Source: Pedobacter alluvionis (GTDB taxonomy: Bacteria > Bacteroidota > Bacteroidia > Sphingobacteriales > Sphingobacteriaceae). From it: DNA of 64,000 bases. The stretch covers positions 1 through 64,000 of the forward strand of contig NZ_RCCK01000012.1 in assembly GCF_003664035.1 (NCBI RefSeq), in the 5' to 3' direction. This document shows positions 16,020-22,658 of this stretch, in pieces. Under the pieces are notes generated by a model. It saw nothing but the letters and a program-made list of their open reading frames with translations. It did no database searches and was not told the DNA's origin. How positions within the stretch are numbered: position 1 is the stretch's first letter; every line of letters starts with the position of its first letter. The translations under genes and the position numbers were made by a program.

Positions 16020-16691
16020 TTAAAAAAGCAGATTTAATTTAGCATCGTTGTAATCGGTAATATAGCCCAAAATATTTGGATAACCATCAAATTCTTCCAG
16101 GCTATGGGTAGTCGTTAATACCAGGCATTGCATACCTGCGTTCAAAGCCGATTCTACACCTTTGGGTGCATCTTCAAAAACCAGGCAATCGGCCGGTGCA
16201 ACACCCAGGGCAGCTGCAGCCTTTAAAAAGGTTTCCGGATCGGGTTTGCTTATTTGTACATCATCGGCACTTACAATGGCACCCAGGTAATGGCGGATGT
16301 TTAAACCATCTACCACAAAATCAATATTAAAAGGAATAGCTGCGGAGCCAATGGCCATCGGAATCTGTGCAGCCTTAGTCCGCTCCAAAAAGTCGTCCAA
16401 ACCGGCTATCAAGGCCAAATGCGGTAAATAACACTCCTGGTAGCGCTTTTCTTTATCTATCGAAAGGCGTTCGATTTCTGCAGGACTAAACTTATCCTTA
16501 CCAAAAACACGCTCCAGTACTTCGTGGTTTTTGCCGTACATTTCTTTCTTTACAATTTCGTAATTTAGTGCTGCACCTAAATCTTCCGTCATAATACTGT
16601 ACCAGGCTAACGTATGGTATTCCATATCGTTAATCATGGTTCCGTTTAAATCAAAAAGAAGGGCTTTGGGCTTAAAATTAAAATCGTGCAT
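16020..16691 (-). CDS. HAD-superfamily hydrolase, beta-phosphoglucomutase-like
   Basis: The 223-residue protein has motif I LLFDLNGTM, a four-helix cap, motif II in MAIGSAAI, a Lys in ISKPDPETFL and motif IV in CLVFEDAPKG. Its overall layout is that of beta-phosphoglucomutase-like phosphatases. The residue two after the nucleophile Asp is Asn (DLN) where DxD is usual, so acid/base catalysis may be changed. It is transcribed first in the operon with the Nudix-type regulator and divergent from the galM gene. The substrate is probably a sugar phosphate. Confidence 0.88.
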   Translation of the reverse strand: MHDFNFKPKALLFDLNGTMINDMEYHTLAWYSIMTEDLGAALNYEIVKKEMYGKNHEVLERVFGKDKFSPAEIERLSIDKEKRYQECYLPHLALIAGLDDFLERTKAAQIPMAIGSAAIPFNIDFVVDGLNIRHYLGAIVSADDVQISKPDPETFLKAAAALGVAPADCLVFEDAPKGVESALNAGMQCLVLTTTHSLEEFDGYPNILGYITDYNDAKLNLLF

Positions 16692-16764
16692 AGCTGCTAA
16701 ATTATATGATTTTTTTTGATGTTGGGAATGATGATCAATATTAACAGAAATAATATTATAATCG

Positions 16765-16779
16765 TTAACGCGACGTTAA
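16765..16779. promoter_or_regulatory. 15-bp palindrome TTAACG-CGA-CGTTAA between HAD and galM
   Basis: This perfect inverted repeat lies in the 197-bp divergent space, 74 bp upstream of the HAD start and 109 bp upstream of the epimerase start. It is a candidate operator for the Nudix-type regulator encoded nearby. A TAACCAAA sequence follows at 16801. Confidence 0.45.
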
Positions 16780-16888
16780 TTATTTTTACTACTTTAGCTG
16801 TAACCAAAAATAAATCTATATGCAAGCATCAGGAGTTTTGCCAGGTAAAATTCACGATTGCTTCATCAACTTAAAACAATAATAACTG

Positions 16889-18040
16889 ATGAAAAAACCA
16901 TTTCTTAAGGCATTACCATTGGCTACCTTGTGTGTAGCCCTTGCTTTTAGTGCATGTAATCCTAAAACCGATAAAGGTGCAACAAGTAGTACACAGCAAG
17001 ATTCGTTAAAATACAGCGCGACCATTGATGGTAAGGCAGTTAAACTTTACACGTTGAAAAACAAACAAGGTGCTTCGGTATCGATTAGCAATTTCGGCGG
17101 TAGGATAGTTTCCTTATTGGTGCCAGATAAAAACAACAAATTAACCGATGTGGTACTCGGCTACGATAGCGTGGGTGCTTACCGTAAAAAAGGTGAACCC
17201 TTTTTCGGCGCATTGATTGGCCGCTATGGAAACCGCATTGGCAAAGGTAAATTTACTTTAGATGGAAAAGAATACCAGTTGCAGCTTAATGATGGCGTAA
17301 ATACCTTGCATGGCGGTACTGATGGCTTTTTCGGCAAAGTATGGGATGCCAAACAAGTGGATAGTACCAAACTTGAATTGAGTTACGTTTCTAACGATGG
17401 CGAAGCTGGTTACCCTGGCAAGTTGGACGTTAAAGTGACCTACACTTTAACCAACGATAATTCGCTGCAAATTGATTACGCGGCTACCACTGACAAAACG
17501 ACTATTGTAAACCTGACTAACCACGCTTATTTTAATTTAAACGGTGAAGGCGACAGTACCATTTTGGATCACGAACTGATGATTGATGCCAATACTTACA
17601 CGCCAGTTGATTCGACCCTGATTCCAACCGGAAAATTGCAGCCTGTTGCGGGTACGGCTTTCGATTTTAACAAAGCAAAACTAATTGGTAAACAAATTGG
17701 CGATAACGACGAGCAGTTAAAATTTGGTAAAGGTTACGACCATAACTTTGCCTTAACCCACCACGATGGTAAAACACCGGTAGCTGTAGTAAAAAGTACT
17801 AAAACCGGGATTGTTTTATCGGTTATCACTACCGAGCCTGGCTTACAGTTTTATAGTGGTAATTTCTTAACCGGGGCGGATAAGGATGGTAAAGGTGGTA
17901 AATCTTACCCGCACCGTTCAGCTTTCTGTTTGGAAACGCAACACTTCCCTGATGCACCAAACCACCCGAATTTTGCTTCAACGGTACTTAAACCGGGCGA
18001 AACCTATAAAACGAGTACCACTTACAAGTTTTCGAAATAG
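16889..18040 (+). CDS. galM: aldose 1-epimerase (mutarotase), lipoprotein
   Basis: The 383-residue protein begins with a lipoprotein signal ending in the lipobox LAFSAC, so it should be membrane-anchored and periplasmic. GalM signatures are IGRYGNRIGKGKFTLDGKEY, LHGGTDGFFGKVWDA with the catalytic His region, NLTNHAYFNLNGEGD with the second His, and a late Glu in SAFCLETQHFPDAPNHPNF. It interconverts alpha and beta anomers of free aldoses (galactose, glucose, arabinose or fucose). Divergence from the HAD/Nudix-type operon suggests shared control. Confidence 0.93.
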   Translation: MKKPFLKALPLATLCVALAFSACNPKTDKGATSSTQQDSLKYSATIDGKAVKLYTLKNKQGASVSISNFGGRIVSLLVPDKNNKLTDVVLGYDSVGAYRKKGEPFFGALIGRYGNRIGKGKFTLDGKEYQLQLNDGVNTLHGGTDGFFGKVWDAKQVDSTKLELSYVSNDGEAGYPGKLDVKVTYTLTNDNSLQIDYAATTDKTTIVNLTNHAYFNLNGEGDSTILDHELMIDANTYTPVDSTLIPTGKLQPVAGTAFDFNKAKLIGKQIGDNDEQLKFGKGYDHNFALTHHDGKTPVAVVKSTKTGIVLSVITTEPGLQFYSGNFLTGADKDGKGGKSYPHRSAFCLETQHFPDAPNHPNFASTVLKPGETYKTSTTYKFSK

Positions 18041-18067
18041 CGTTAACGGGTTGTATCAAATATAGAA

Positions 18068-18136
18068 TTGTCATACTGAGCCTGTAGAAAGCCTTCCGTT
18101 ATGCGTATGGGGCATTCGACAGGCTCAACGTGACAA
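18068..18136. repeat. intergenic inverted-repeat element
   Basis: The left end TTGTCATACTGAGCCTGT and the right end ACAGGCTCAACGTGACAA are imperfect inverted copies that enclose about 30 bp. The pair lies between convergent genes and could fold as a long hairpin. It belongs to the same broad class as the TGTCATTCTGA elements further right. Confidence 0.65.
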
Positions 18137-18173
18137 ACTTCTGAGAAAGCAAGATTGATTGATACAGCCTTTT

Positions 18174-19343
18174 TTATACTGACAATAACCTTTCAGGGAA
18201 TTGCGAAATTTTTTCGATGGTGAGTTGCTGCATAATCTGGTATAAGTGGGTTTTAAACATATTGATGGTATGTTCACCGCCCTCATCACCTAAAGCGCCA
18301 ACGCCATACATAAACGGACGGCCCATAAAGTTGAATTCAGAACCAACGGCGTATGCCCTTGCCAAATCAACACCCGAACGGATTCCTCCATCCAACATGA
18401 TTTTGAGTTTTGATTTGTAAGCTTCATTTCCGGCGAGTTTAATTAAAGAATTGATCGATGATTCGCCCGCATCAATTTGTCGTCCACCGTGATTCGAAAC
18501 AATAACCCCATCAACACCAATTTGTATGGCTGCCTGCATATCCTCGTCGGTAGCGATGCCTTTTAAAACCAAAGGACCCTTCCAGATTTCGCGGATGGCT
18601 GAAACTTTTTCGATATCAACTTTCCCCGTAAATGTTCTGTTCATAAACTGTCCGAGCTGCGACATATCCATTCCTTTTTCCATATATGGCTTTAAGGTAG
18701 CAAATGAAGGGATGCCGTGCTGAAGTGTTTTAATTCCCCATAAAGGTCTTGCGAAGGCCTGTAAAATATTGCTTATTGACATTTTTGGTGGAATAGATAA
18801 GCCACTTTTAATTTCCTTATACCTTAATCCAAAGGCAGGAACATCTACCAGTACCACCAACACCGGACACTCAACCGCTTTTAATCGTGATAAAATATCA
18901 TCCCTCAGTTTGTTTTCAGTAGGGTGATAAAGCTGAAACCAGGCTTTTCCTTCCGAAACTTCTGCAATGCGTTCGATACTGCTGGTAGATACCGTACTCA
19001 GTGTATAGGGGATATCATGTTTGGCCGCTGCTTTAGCCAGAATTTCAGGTGCGTTGGGCCACATTAAACCTTGTAAACCGATAGGAGATATGCCAAATGG
19101 CGCACTATATTTACGACCAAAAAGCTCAACCGACATGTCGATATCTTCACCAACACGTAAGTAATTCGGTTTAAGGTAAATATTACCGAAGTCGCTCTCG
19201 TTTCTCGATAAATTAAGTCCCTCATTACAACCACCCTCCAGGTAATCAAAAGCAAATTTAGGGATTCTTGATTTTGCTTTTTTTCTTAAATCGGCTACAG
19301 AAGGGAATTGAGGATGGTAAGGGAATGTAATCTTTTTACTCAT
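18174..19343 (-). CDS. lldD: FMN-dependent alpha-hydroxy-acid dehydrogenase (L-lactate dehydrogenase type)
   Basis: The 389-residue protein has the FMN-linked TIM barrel of LldD/glycolate oxidase. Features are FAFDYLEGGCNEGLNLSRNE at the start, PIGLQGLMWPNAPEILAKAA, the active-site His/Arg in VSNHGGRQIDAG, and the phosphate-binding LDGGIRSGVDLARAYAVGS with MGRPFMYG. It oxidises an L-2-hydroxy acid to the keto acid. As last gene of the fucose-type operon it could turn the L-lactate released from L-fucose into pyruvate. A repeat element separates it from the lactonase gene, so it may be transcribed less strongly. Confidence 0.9.
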   Translation of the reverse strand: MSKKITFPYHPQFPSVADLRKKAKSRIPKFAFDYLEGGCNEGLNLSRNESDFGNIYLKPNYLRVGEDIDMSVELFGRKYSAPFGISPIGLQGLMWPNAPEILAKAAAKHDIPYTLSTVSTSSIERIAEVSEGKAWFQLYHPTENKLRDDILSRLKAVECPVLVVLVDVPAFGLRYKEIKSGLSIPPKMSISNILQAFARPLWGIKTLQHGIPSFATLKPYMEKGMDMSQLGQFMNRTFTGKVDIEKVSAIREIWKGPLVLKGIATDEDMQAAIQIGVDGVIVSNHGGRQIDAGESSINSLIKLAGNEAYKSKLKIMLDGGIRSGVDLARAYAVGSEFNFMGRPFMYGVGALGDEGGEHTINMFKTHLYQIMQQLTIEKISQFPERLLSV

Positions 19344-19484
19344 AATTAAATATTGTATTGGTCAGATTGTGTTTTAAAAATTGAAAACTAATGTTTTGTA
19401 TTATGTTTTCCATCCTGCACTATCTGCTATTTTTAATTTTAGTTAAGGAGAATGTAGAAAAATATTGTTTGCGCAGGTCTGATC

Positions 19485-19562
19485 TGTCATTCTGAACGAA
19501 GTGAAGAATCCTTTGCAAATAAAGCAACATCAAAAAGATCCTTCATTGCATTCAGGATGACA
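19485..19562. repeat. TGTCATTCTGA-type inverted-repeat element
   Basis: The left end TGTCATTCTGAACGAAGTGA and the right end TTCATTGCATTCAGGATGACA-like sequence are inverted copies around a 25-bp spacer, 78 bp in total. It lies inside the presumed fucose-type operon between lldD and the lactonase gene. Confidence 0.65.
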
Positions 19563-19582
19563 AATGAGGAGAAGATATGTTG

Positions 19583-20404
19583 TTAAACCCCATAAAAAGC
19601 TTTCGCATTATCGGTGAAAATTAATTTCCTTTCAGCTTCAGAAAATCGAGCTGTGTATTTAGTAACTAAATTAAACCAATCTTCATAAGGCCTGCTGATT
19701 AACATTACCGGCCAATCGCTGCCATACATCACACGTTCAGGGCCAAACGCTTCAAAGATCACATCGAAGCAATTAAATAATTCTTTCTCCGTCCAGTTTT
19801 GCCAGTCGGCTTCGGCTAAAAGGCCCGACACTTTACATTGTACATTTGGGTTTGCGGCCAAAGTTTTAATGTTTTCAGTCCAGGTTTTCAAATCCTGACT
19901 TTTTACATCTGGTTTACCGCAATGGTCCAATACAAATGGCTGATTCGGAATTTGATCAACCATTTGTATAATGGCTTCCAACTGATTGTGGTAACACAAT
20001 AAATCGTAAGTATAATTGTATTTTTTTAACTGTTTAACACCCGCAATAAAAGCCGGGTTAAGCATAAAATCACGGTTCTCGGCCTGCAGCACATGTCGCC
20101 AGCCTTTAATGATCTTATGATTTTGCCAGTAGTTTAAACGTTCATCCAGATTGGGATTAAGCAAATCAACCCAACCCACAATGCCTTTTATGATTTCGTT
20201 TTGCGCTGCCAGCTTCAAGAGAAAATGATTTTCATCTTCTGACTGACTGGCCTGCACGGCAATACATCCGGTAATATGAAGTTGGTTATAAGGATCCGTA
20301 AGGTTTTCCGGAGAAAAATCTTTGCGGATAATTTTCATATCATCGCTAATCCAATTATCTCTAACCGGATCGAAATTCCAAAAATGTACGTGCGTATCAA
20401 TCAT
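19583..20404 (-). CDS. amidohydrolase-family lactonase, probable L-fuconolactonase
   Basis: The 273-residue protein belongs to the amidohydrolase 2 group. Metal-site motifs are MIDTHVHFWNFD at the N terminus, FVLDHCGKPDV with the conserved His, and MYGSDWPVML with the last Asp. Close families hydrolyse sugar lactones such as L-fucono- or L-rhamnono-lactone, or 4-sulfomuconolactone. The neighbours (mutarotase, FAH hydrolase, SDR, L-lactate dehydrogenase) make L-fucono-1,5-lactone the most likely substrate. Confidence 0.8.
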   Translation of the reverse strand: MIDTHVHFWNFDPVRDNWISDDMKIIRKDFSPENLTDPYNQLHITGCIAVQASQSEDENHFLLKLAAQNEIIKGIVGWVDLLNPNLDERLNYWQNHKIIKGWRHVLQAENRDFMLNPAFIAGVKQLKKYNYTYDLLCYHNQLEAIIQMVDQIPNQPFVLDHCGKPDVKSQDLKTWTENIKTLAANPNVQCKVSGLLAEADWQNWTEKELFNCFDVIFEAFGPERVMYGSDWPVMLISRPYEDWFNLVTKYTARFSEAERKLIFTDNAKAFYGV

Positions 20405-20416
20405 GTTGTAAAGGCA

Positions 20417-20746
20417 TTAAAGTTTAAATATCTGGTCCATTAAGATCCACTTTTCGCCCGGTTTAGCTCCAGGCAAACCCTGCTGGAATTTCCACATCAG
20501 GGTTTCCCATTCCTGCACCTTTGGGTTGGCTAAATCGGCTGCACCTTTGGCTTCAAAAGAAAAACTTTCATTTACCTCCATAATCATAAACAGCCGGCTG
20601 CCCGTGAGGTATATCTCCAGATTTTCGATGCCAGAGGAGCTGATACTTTCTTTAATTTCGGGCCAAACCGATTGGTGGTATTGCTTATACTCTTCAATAA
20701 GCTTTGCATCATCAACCAGATCGAGCGCCAGGCAATATCTTTTCAT
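20417..20746 (-). CDS. L-rhamnose/L-fucose mutarotase (RhaM/DUF718 family)
   Basis: The ATG at 20746 (MKRYCLALDLVDDAKLIEEY) starts directly after the stop of the preceding gene; a GTG at 20758 would overlap it by 11 bp. The 109-residue alpha/beta protein shows the family motifs HQSVWPEIKESISSSGIENL, EIYLTGSRLFMIMEV and WETLMWKFQQGLPGAKPGEK. RhaM-type enzymes interconvert anomers of 6-deoxy-L-sugars. Given the operon, L-fucose is a likelier substrate than L-rhamnose, but the family alone does not decide this. Confidence 0.88.
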   Translation of the reverse strand: MKRYCLALDLVDDAKLIEEYKQYHQSVWPEIKESISSSGIENLEIYLTGSRLFMIMEVNESFSFEAKGAADLANPKVQEWETLMWKFQQGLPGAKPGEKWILMDQIFKL

Positions 20747-20747
20747 A

Positions 20748-21602
20748 TTAATTATCACCGTAAGCTTTAGCCGTTTGTTTACTGGTACCTAAACCATCAA
20801 TACCCAACTCAACCACATCGCCTGCTTTTAAATACCAGGGCTCAGGTTTCTGGCCTAATCCAACGCCGGCTGGTGTTCCTGTAGATATTACATCGCCTGG
20901 CAAAAGCGTCATAAACTGACTGATGTAAGAAATCATAAAAGGAACATTGAAAATCAGGTTCGAAGTATTTCCATCCTGTAAGGTTTTTCCGTTTACGGTT
21001 AACCAAAGGCGAAGATTATGTACATCGGCAATTTCATCCTGAGTAGCAATAAATGGCCCGATCGGCGCGAAAGTATCGCAGCTTTTTCCTTTTACCCATT
21101 GGCCGTTTCTTTCAATCTGAAACTCACGTTCGCTATAATCGTTGTGCAACACATAACCTGCGATGTGATCCAACGCATTTTCTTCAGAAACATAACTCGC
21201 TTTTTTACCAACAACAATGCCCAATTCTACTTCCCAATCGGTTTTTTTACTGTTTTTTGGGATAATTAAGTCATCATTCGGGCCAACGATGGCCGAAGTA
21301 GCCTTGAAGAATAAAATCGGCTCGGTTGGAATAGGGGCATTGGTTTCTGCAGCATGGTCTTTGTAATTTAAACCTACACAGATAATTTTAGAAGGACGAG
21401 CCAAAGCAGGACCAAGGCGCACAGCTTTATCAACCTGTGGTAAATCAGCAGATTCGATGTCTTTTTTAAGTTTTTCTAAACCGTCGCCAGCAAAAAACTC
21501 TTCGTTATAATCTTTTACCAGTGCAGAAACATCGAAATAATTATCGTTGATGATTACTCCTGGTTTTTCAGCTCCCGCTTCTCCAAATCGTATTAATTTC
21601 AT
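20748..21602 (-). CDS. fumarylacetoacetate-hydrolase family enzyme, probable 2,4-diketo-3-deoxy-L-fuconate hydrolase
   Basis: The 284-residue protein has the C-terminal FAH fold. Hallmarks are CVGLNYKDHAAETNAPIPTE, PILFFKATSAIVGPND, metal ligands in DWEVELGIVVGKKA and HNDYSEREFQ, and GDVISTGTPAGVGLG. Members cleave carbon-carbon bonds of acylpyruvates. In the non-phosphorylating L-fucose pathway this step gives pyruvate and L-lactate, which fits the lactate dehydrogenase at the operon's end. Acylpyruvase activity on another substrate is possible. Confidence 0.87.
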   Translation of the reverse strand: MKLIRFGEAGAEKPGVIINDNYFDVSALVKDYNEEFFAGDGLEKLKKDIESADLPQVDKAVRLGPALARPSKIICVGLNYKDHAAETNAPIPTEPILFFKATSAIVGPNDDLIIPKNSKKTDWEVELGIVVGKKASYVSEENALDHIAGYVLHNDYSEREFQIERNGQWVKGKSCDTFAPIGPFIATQDEIADVHNLRLWLTVNGKTLQDGNTSNLIFNVPFMISYISQFMTLLPGDVISTGTPAGVGLGQKPEPWYLKAGDVVELGIDGLGTSKQTAKAYGDN

Positions 21603-21626
21603 TATTTTATATTTAAAATTTCGTTA

Positions 21627-22391
21627 TTAATTGTTTAAGGTTGTAAATCCGCCATCAATCGGGTAATCACAGCCCGTAATAAAAGCAGCTTCATCACTGC
21701 ACAAATATAAAGCCAGCGCGCCTACTTCTTCCGGTTTCGCCATCCGGCCGATAGGTTGTGTTTTAGAAAGTTTTTCGAACATTTCAGGGATATTATCCGG
21801 ATAGTTTTTCTGTAAAAAGCCATCTACAAAAGGCGTGTGTACCCTTGCCGGGGAGATGGAATTACACCTGATGTTTTCGCCGATATAATCTTTGGCCACA
21901 CTCATGGTAATGGCTTTCACTGCACCTTTAGCCGCACTATACACGAAACGGTCGGGTAGGCCGACCAAAGCAGCAATTGACGCCATATTGATGATCACAC
22001 CTCCACCTGCCAAACGGATCTGCGGAATGGCTGCATGCAAACAGTTGTAAACACCTTTAACGTTTACGCGCATTACACGGTCAAAATCCGCTTCTTCAGT
22101 CGTATCAGCCTTTCCGATATGCGCAATGCCTGCATTATTGATCAGGATGTTGATCTGCCCGATCTGATTAAAAACCTCATGAACTGCTTTATGGTCAGAA
22201 ACATCGCAGGCATAACTAAATGCTGTACCGCCATTTTCCTTAATTTCATTGATCGTATCCTGCGCCTGTTCAGTTCCCAGTTCGATGATGTGAACTTCAG
22301 CGCCCTGTTTAGCTAAAATGGTTGCAATGGCCTTTCCAATGCCGCTTCCTCCGCCTGTAACCACGGCTCTTTTGTTTTTTAATGAAAACAT
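21627..22391 (-). CDS. SDR dehydrogenase, probable 2-keto-3-deoxy-L-fuconate (or L-fucose) dehydrogenase
   Basis: This classical 254-residue SDR shows TGGGSGIGKAIA (cofactor loop), CDVSDHKAV, NNAGIAHIGKA, the Ser in INMASIAALV, the YSAAKGAVKA catalytic Tyr/Lys and a C-terminal GCDYPIDGGF. It is the first gene of the minus-strand operon, 24 bp before the FAH gene. Its place fits oxidation of 2-keto-3-deoxy-L-fuconate to the diketo acid; an L-fucose dehydrogenase role is the alternative. No L-fuconate dehydratase gene lies in the window. Confidence 0.85.
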   Translation of the reverse strand: MFSLKNKRAVVTGGGSGIGKAIATILAKQGAEVHIIELGTEQAQDTINEIKENGGTAFSYACDVSDHKAVHEVFNQIGQINILINNAGIAHIGKADTTEEADFDRVMRVNVKGVYNCLHAAIPQIRLAGGGVIINMASIAALVGLPDRFVYSAAKGAVKAITMSVAKDYIGENIRCNSISPARVHTPFVDGFLQKNYPDNIPEMFEKLSKTQPIGRMAKPEEVGALALYLCSDEAAFITGCDYPIDGGFTTLNN

Positions 22392-22564
22392 GTATGGTTA
22401 TAAATTATAATTGATTAGAATATACAATACAAATAAAATAAATATTGTTGGTTAAAAATTTTATCTTCTTGTCTAAATATTAACAGATATTGTCATACTC
22501 CGCCTGTAACATCCCAACTGCCTTACCTTGCGTAAATTTTACAAACACAGAAAGCTAATTTACT

Positions 22565-22600
22565 TATATTTGAATATTATTTTTATATTTAAATAATATT
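22565..22600 (+). promoter_or_regulatory. -7 box and adjacent AT-rich palindrome upstream of the first PUL operon
   Basis: TATATTTG at 22565-22572 fits TAnnTTTG. Directly after it lies an inverted repeat AATATTATTT-8-AAATAATATT (22573-22600), a possible operator, and then TTAACCAAAT. The glycosidase gene starts at 22659, giving a leader of about 80 nt. Confidence 0.45.
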
Positions 22601-22658
22601 TTAACCAAATATCACATTTCATCTTTCTGTAAAAGGAGAGCGGTAAGCCACAAATTGA

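Noticed and set aside
16819-16881. A 20-codon ATG frame (MQASGVLPGKIHDC...) just upstream of galM as a leader peptide.
   Set aside because: The composition is unremarkable and there is no attenuator-like hairpin; chance is the simpler explanation.
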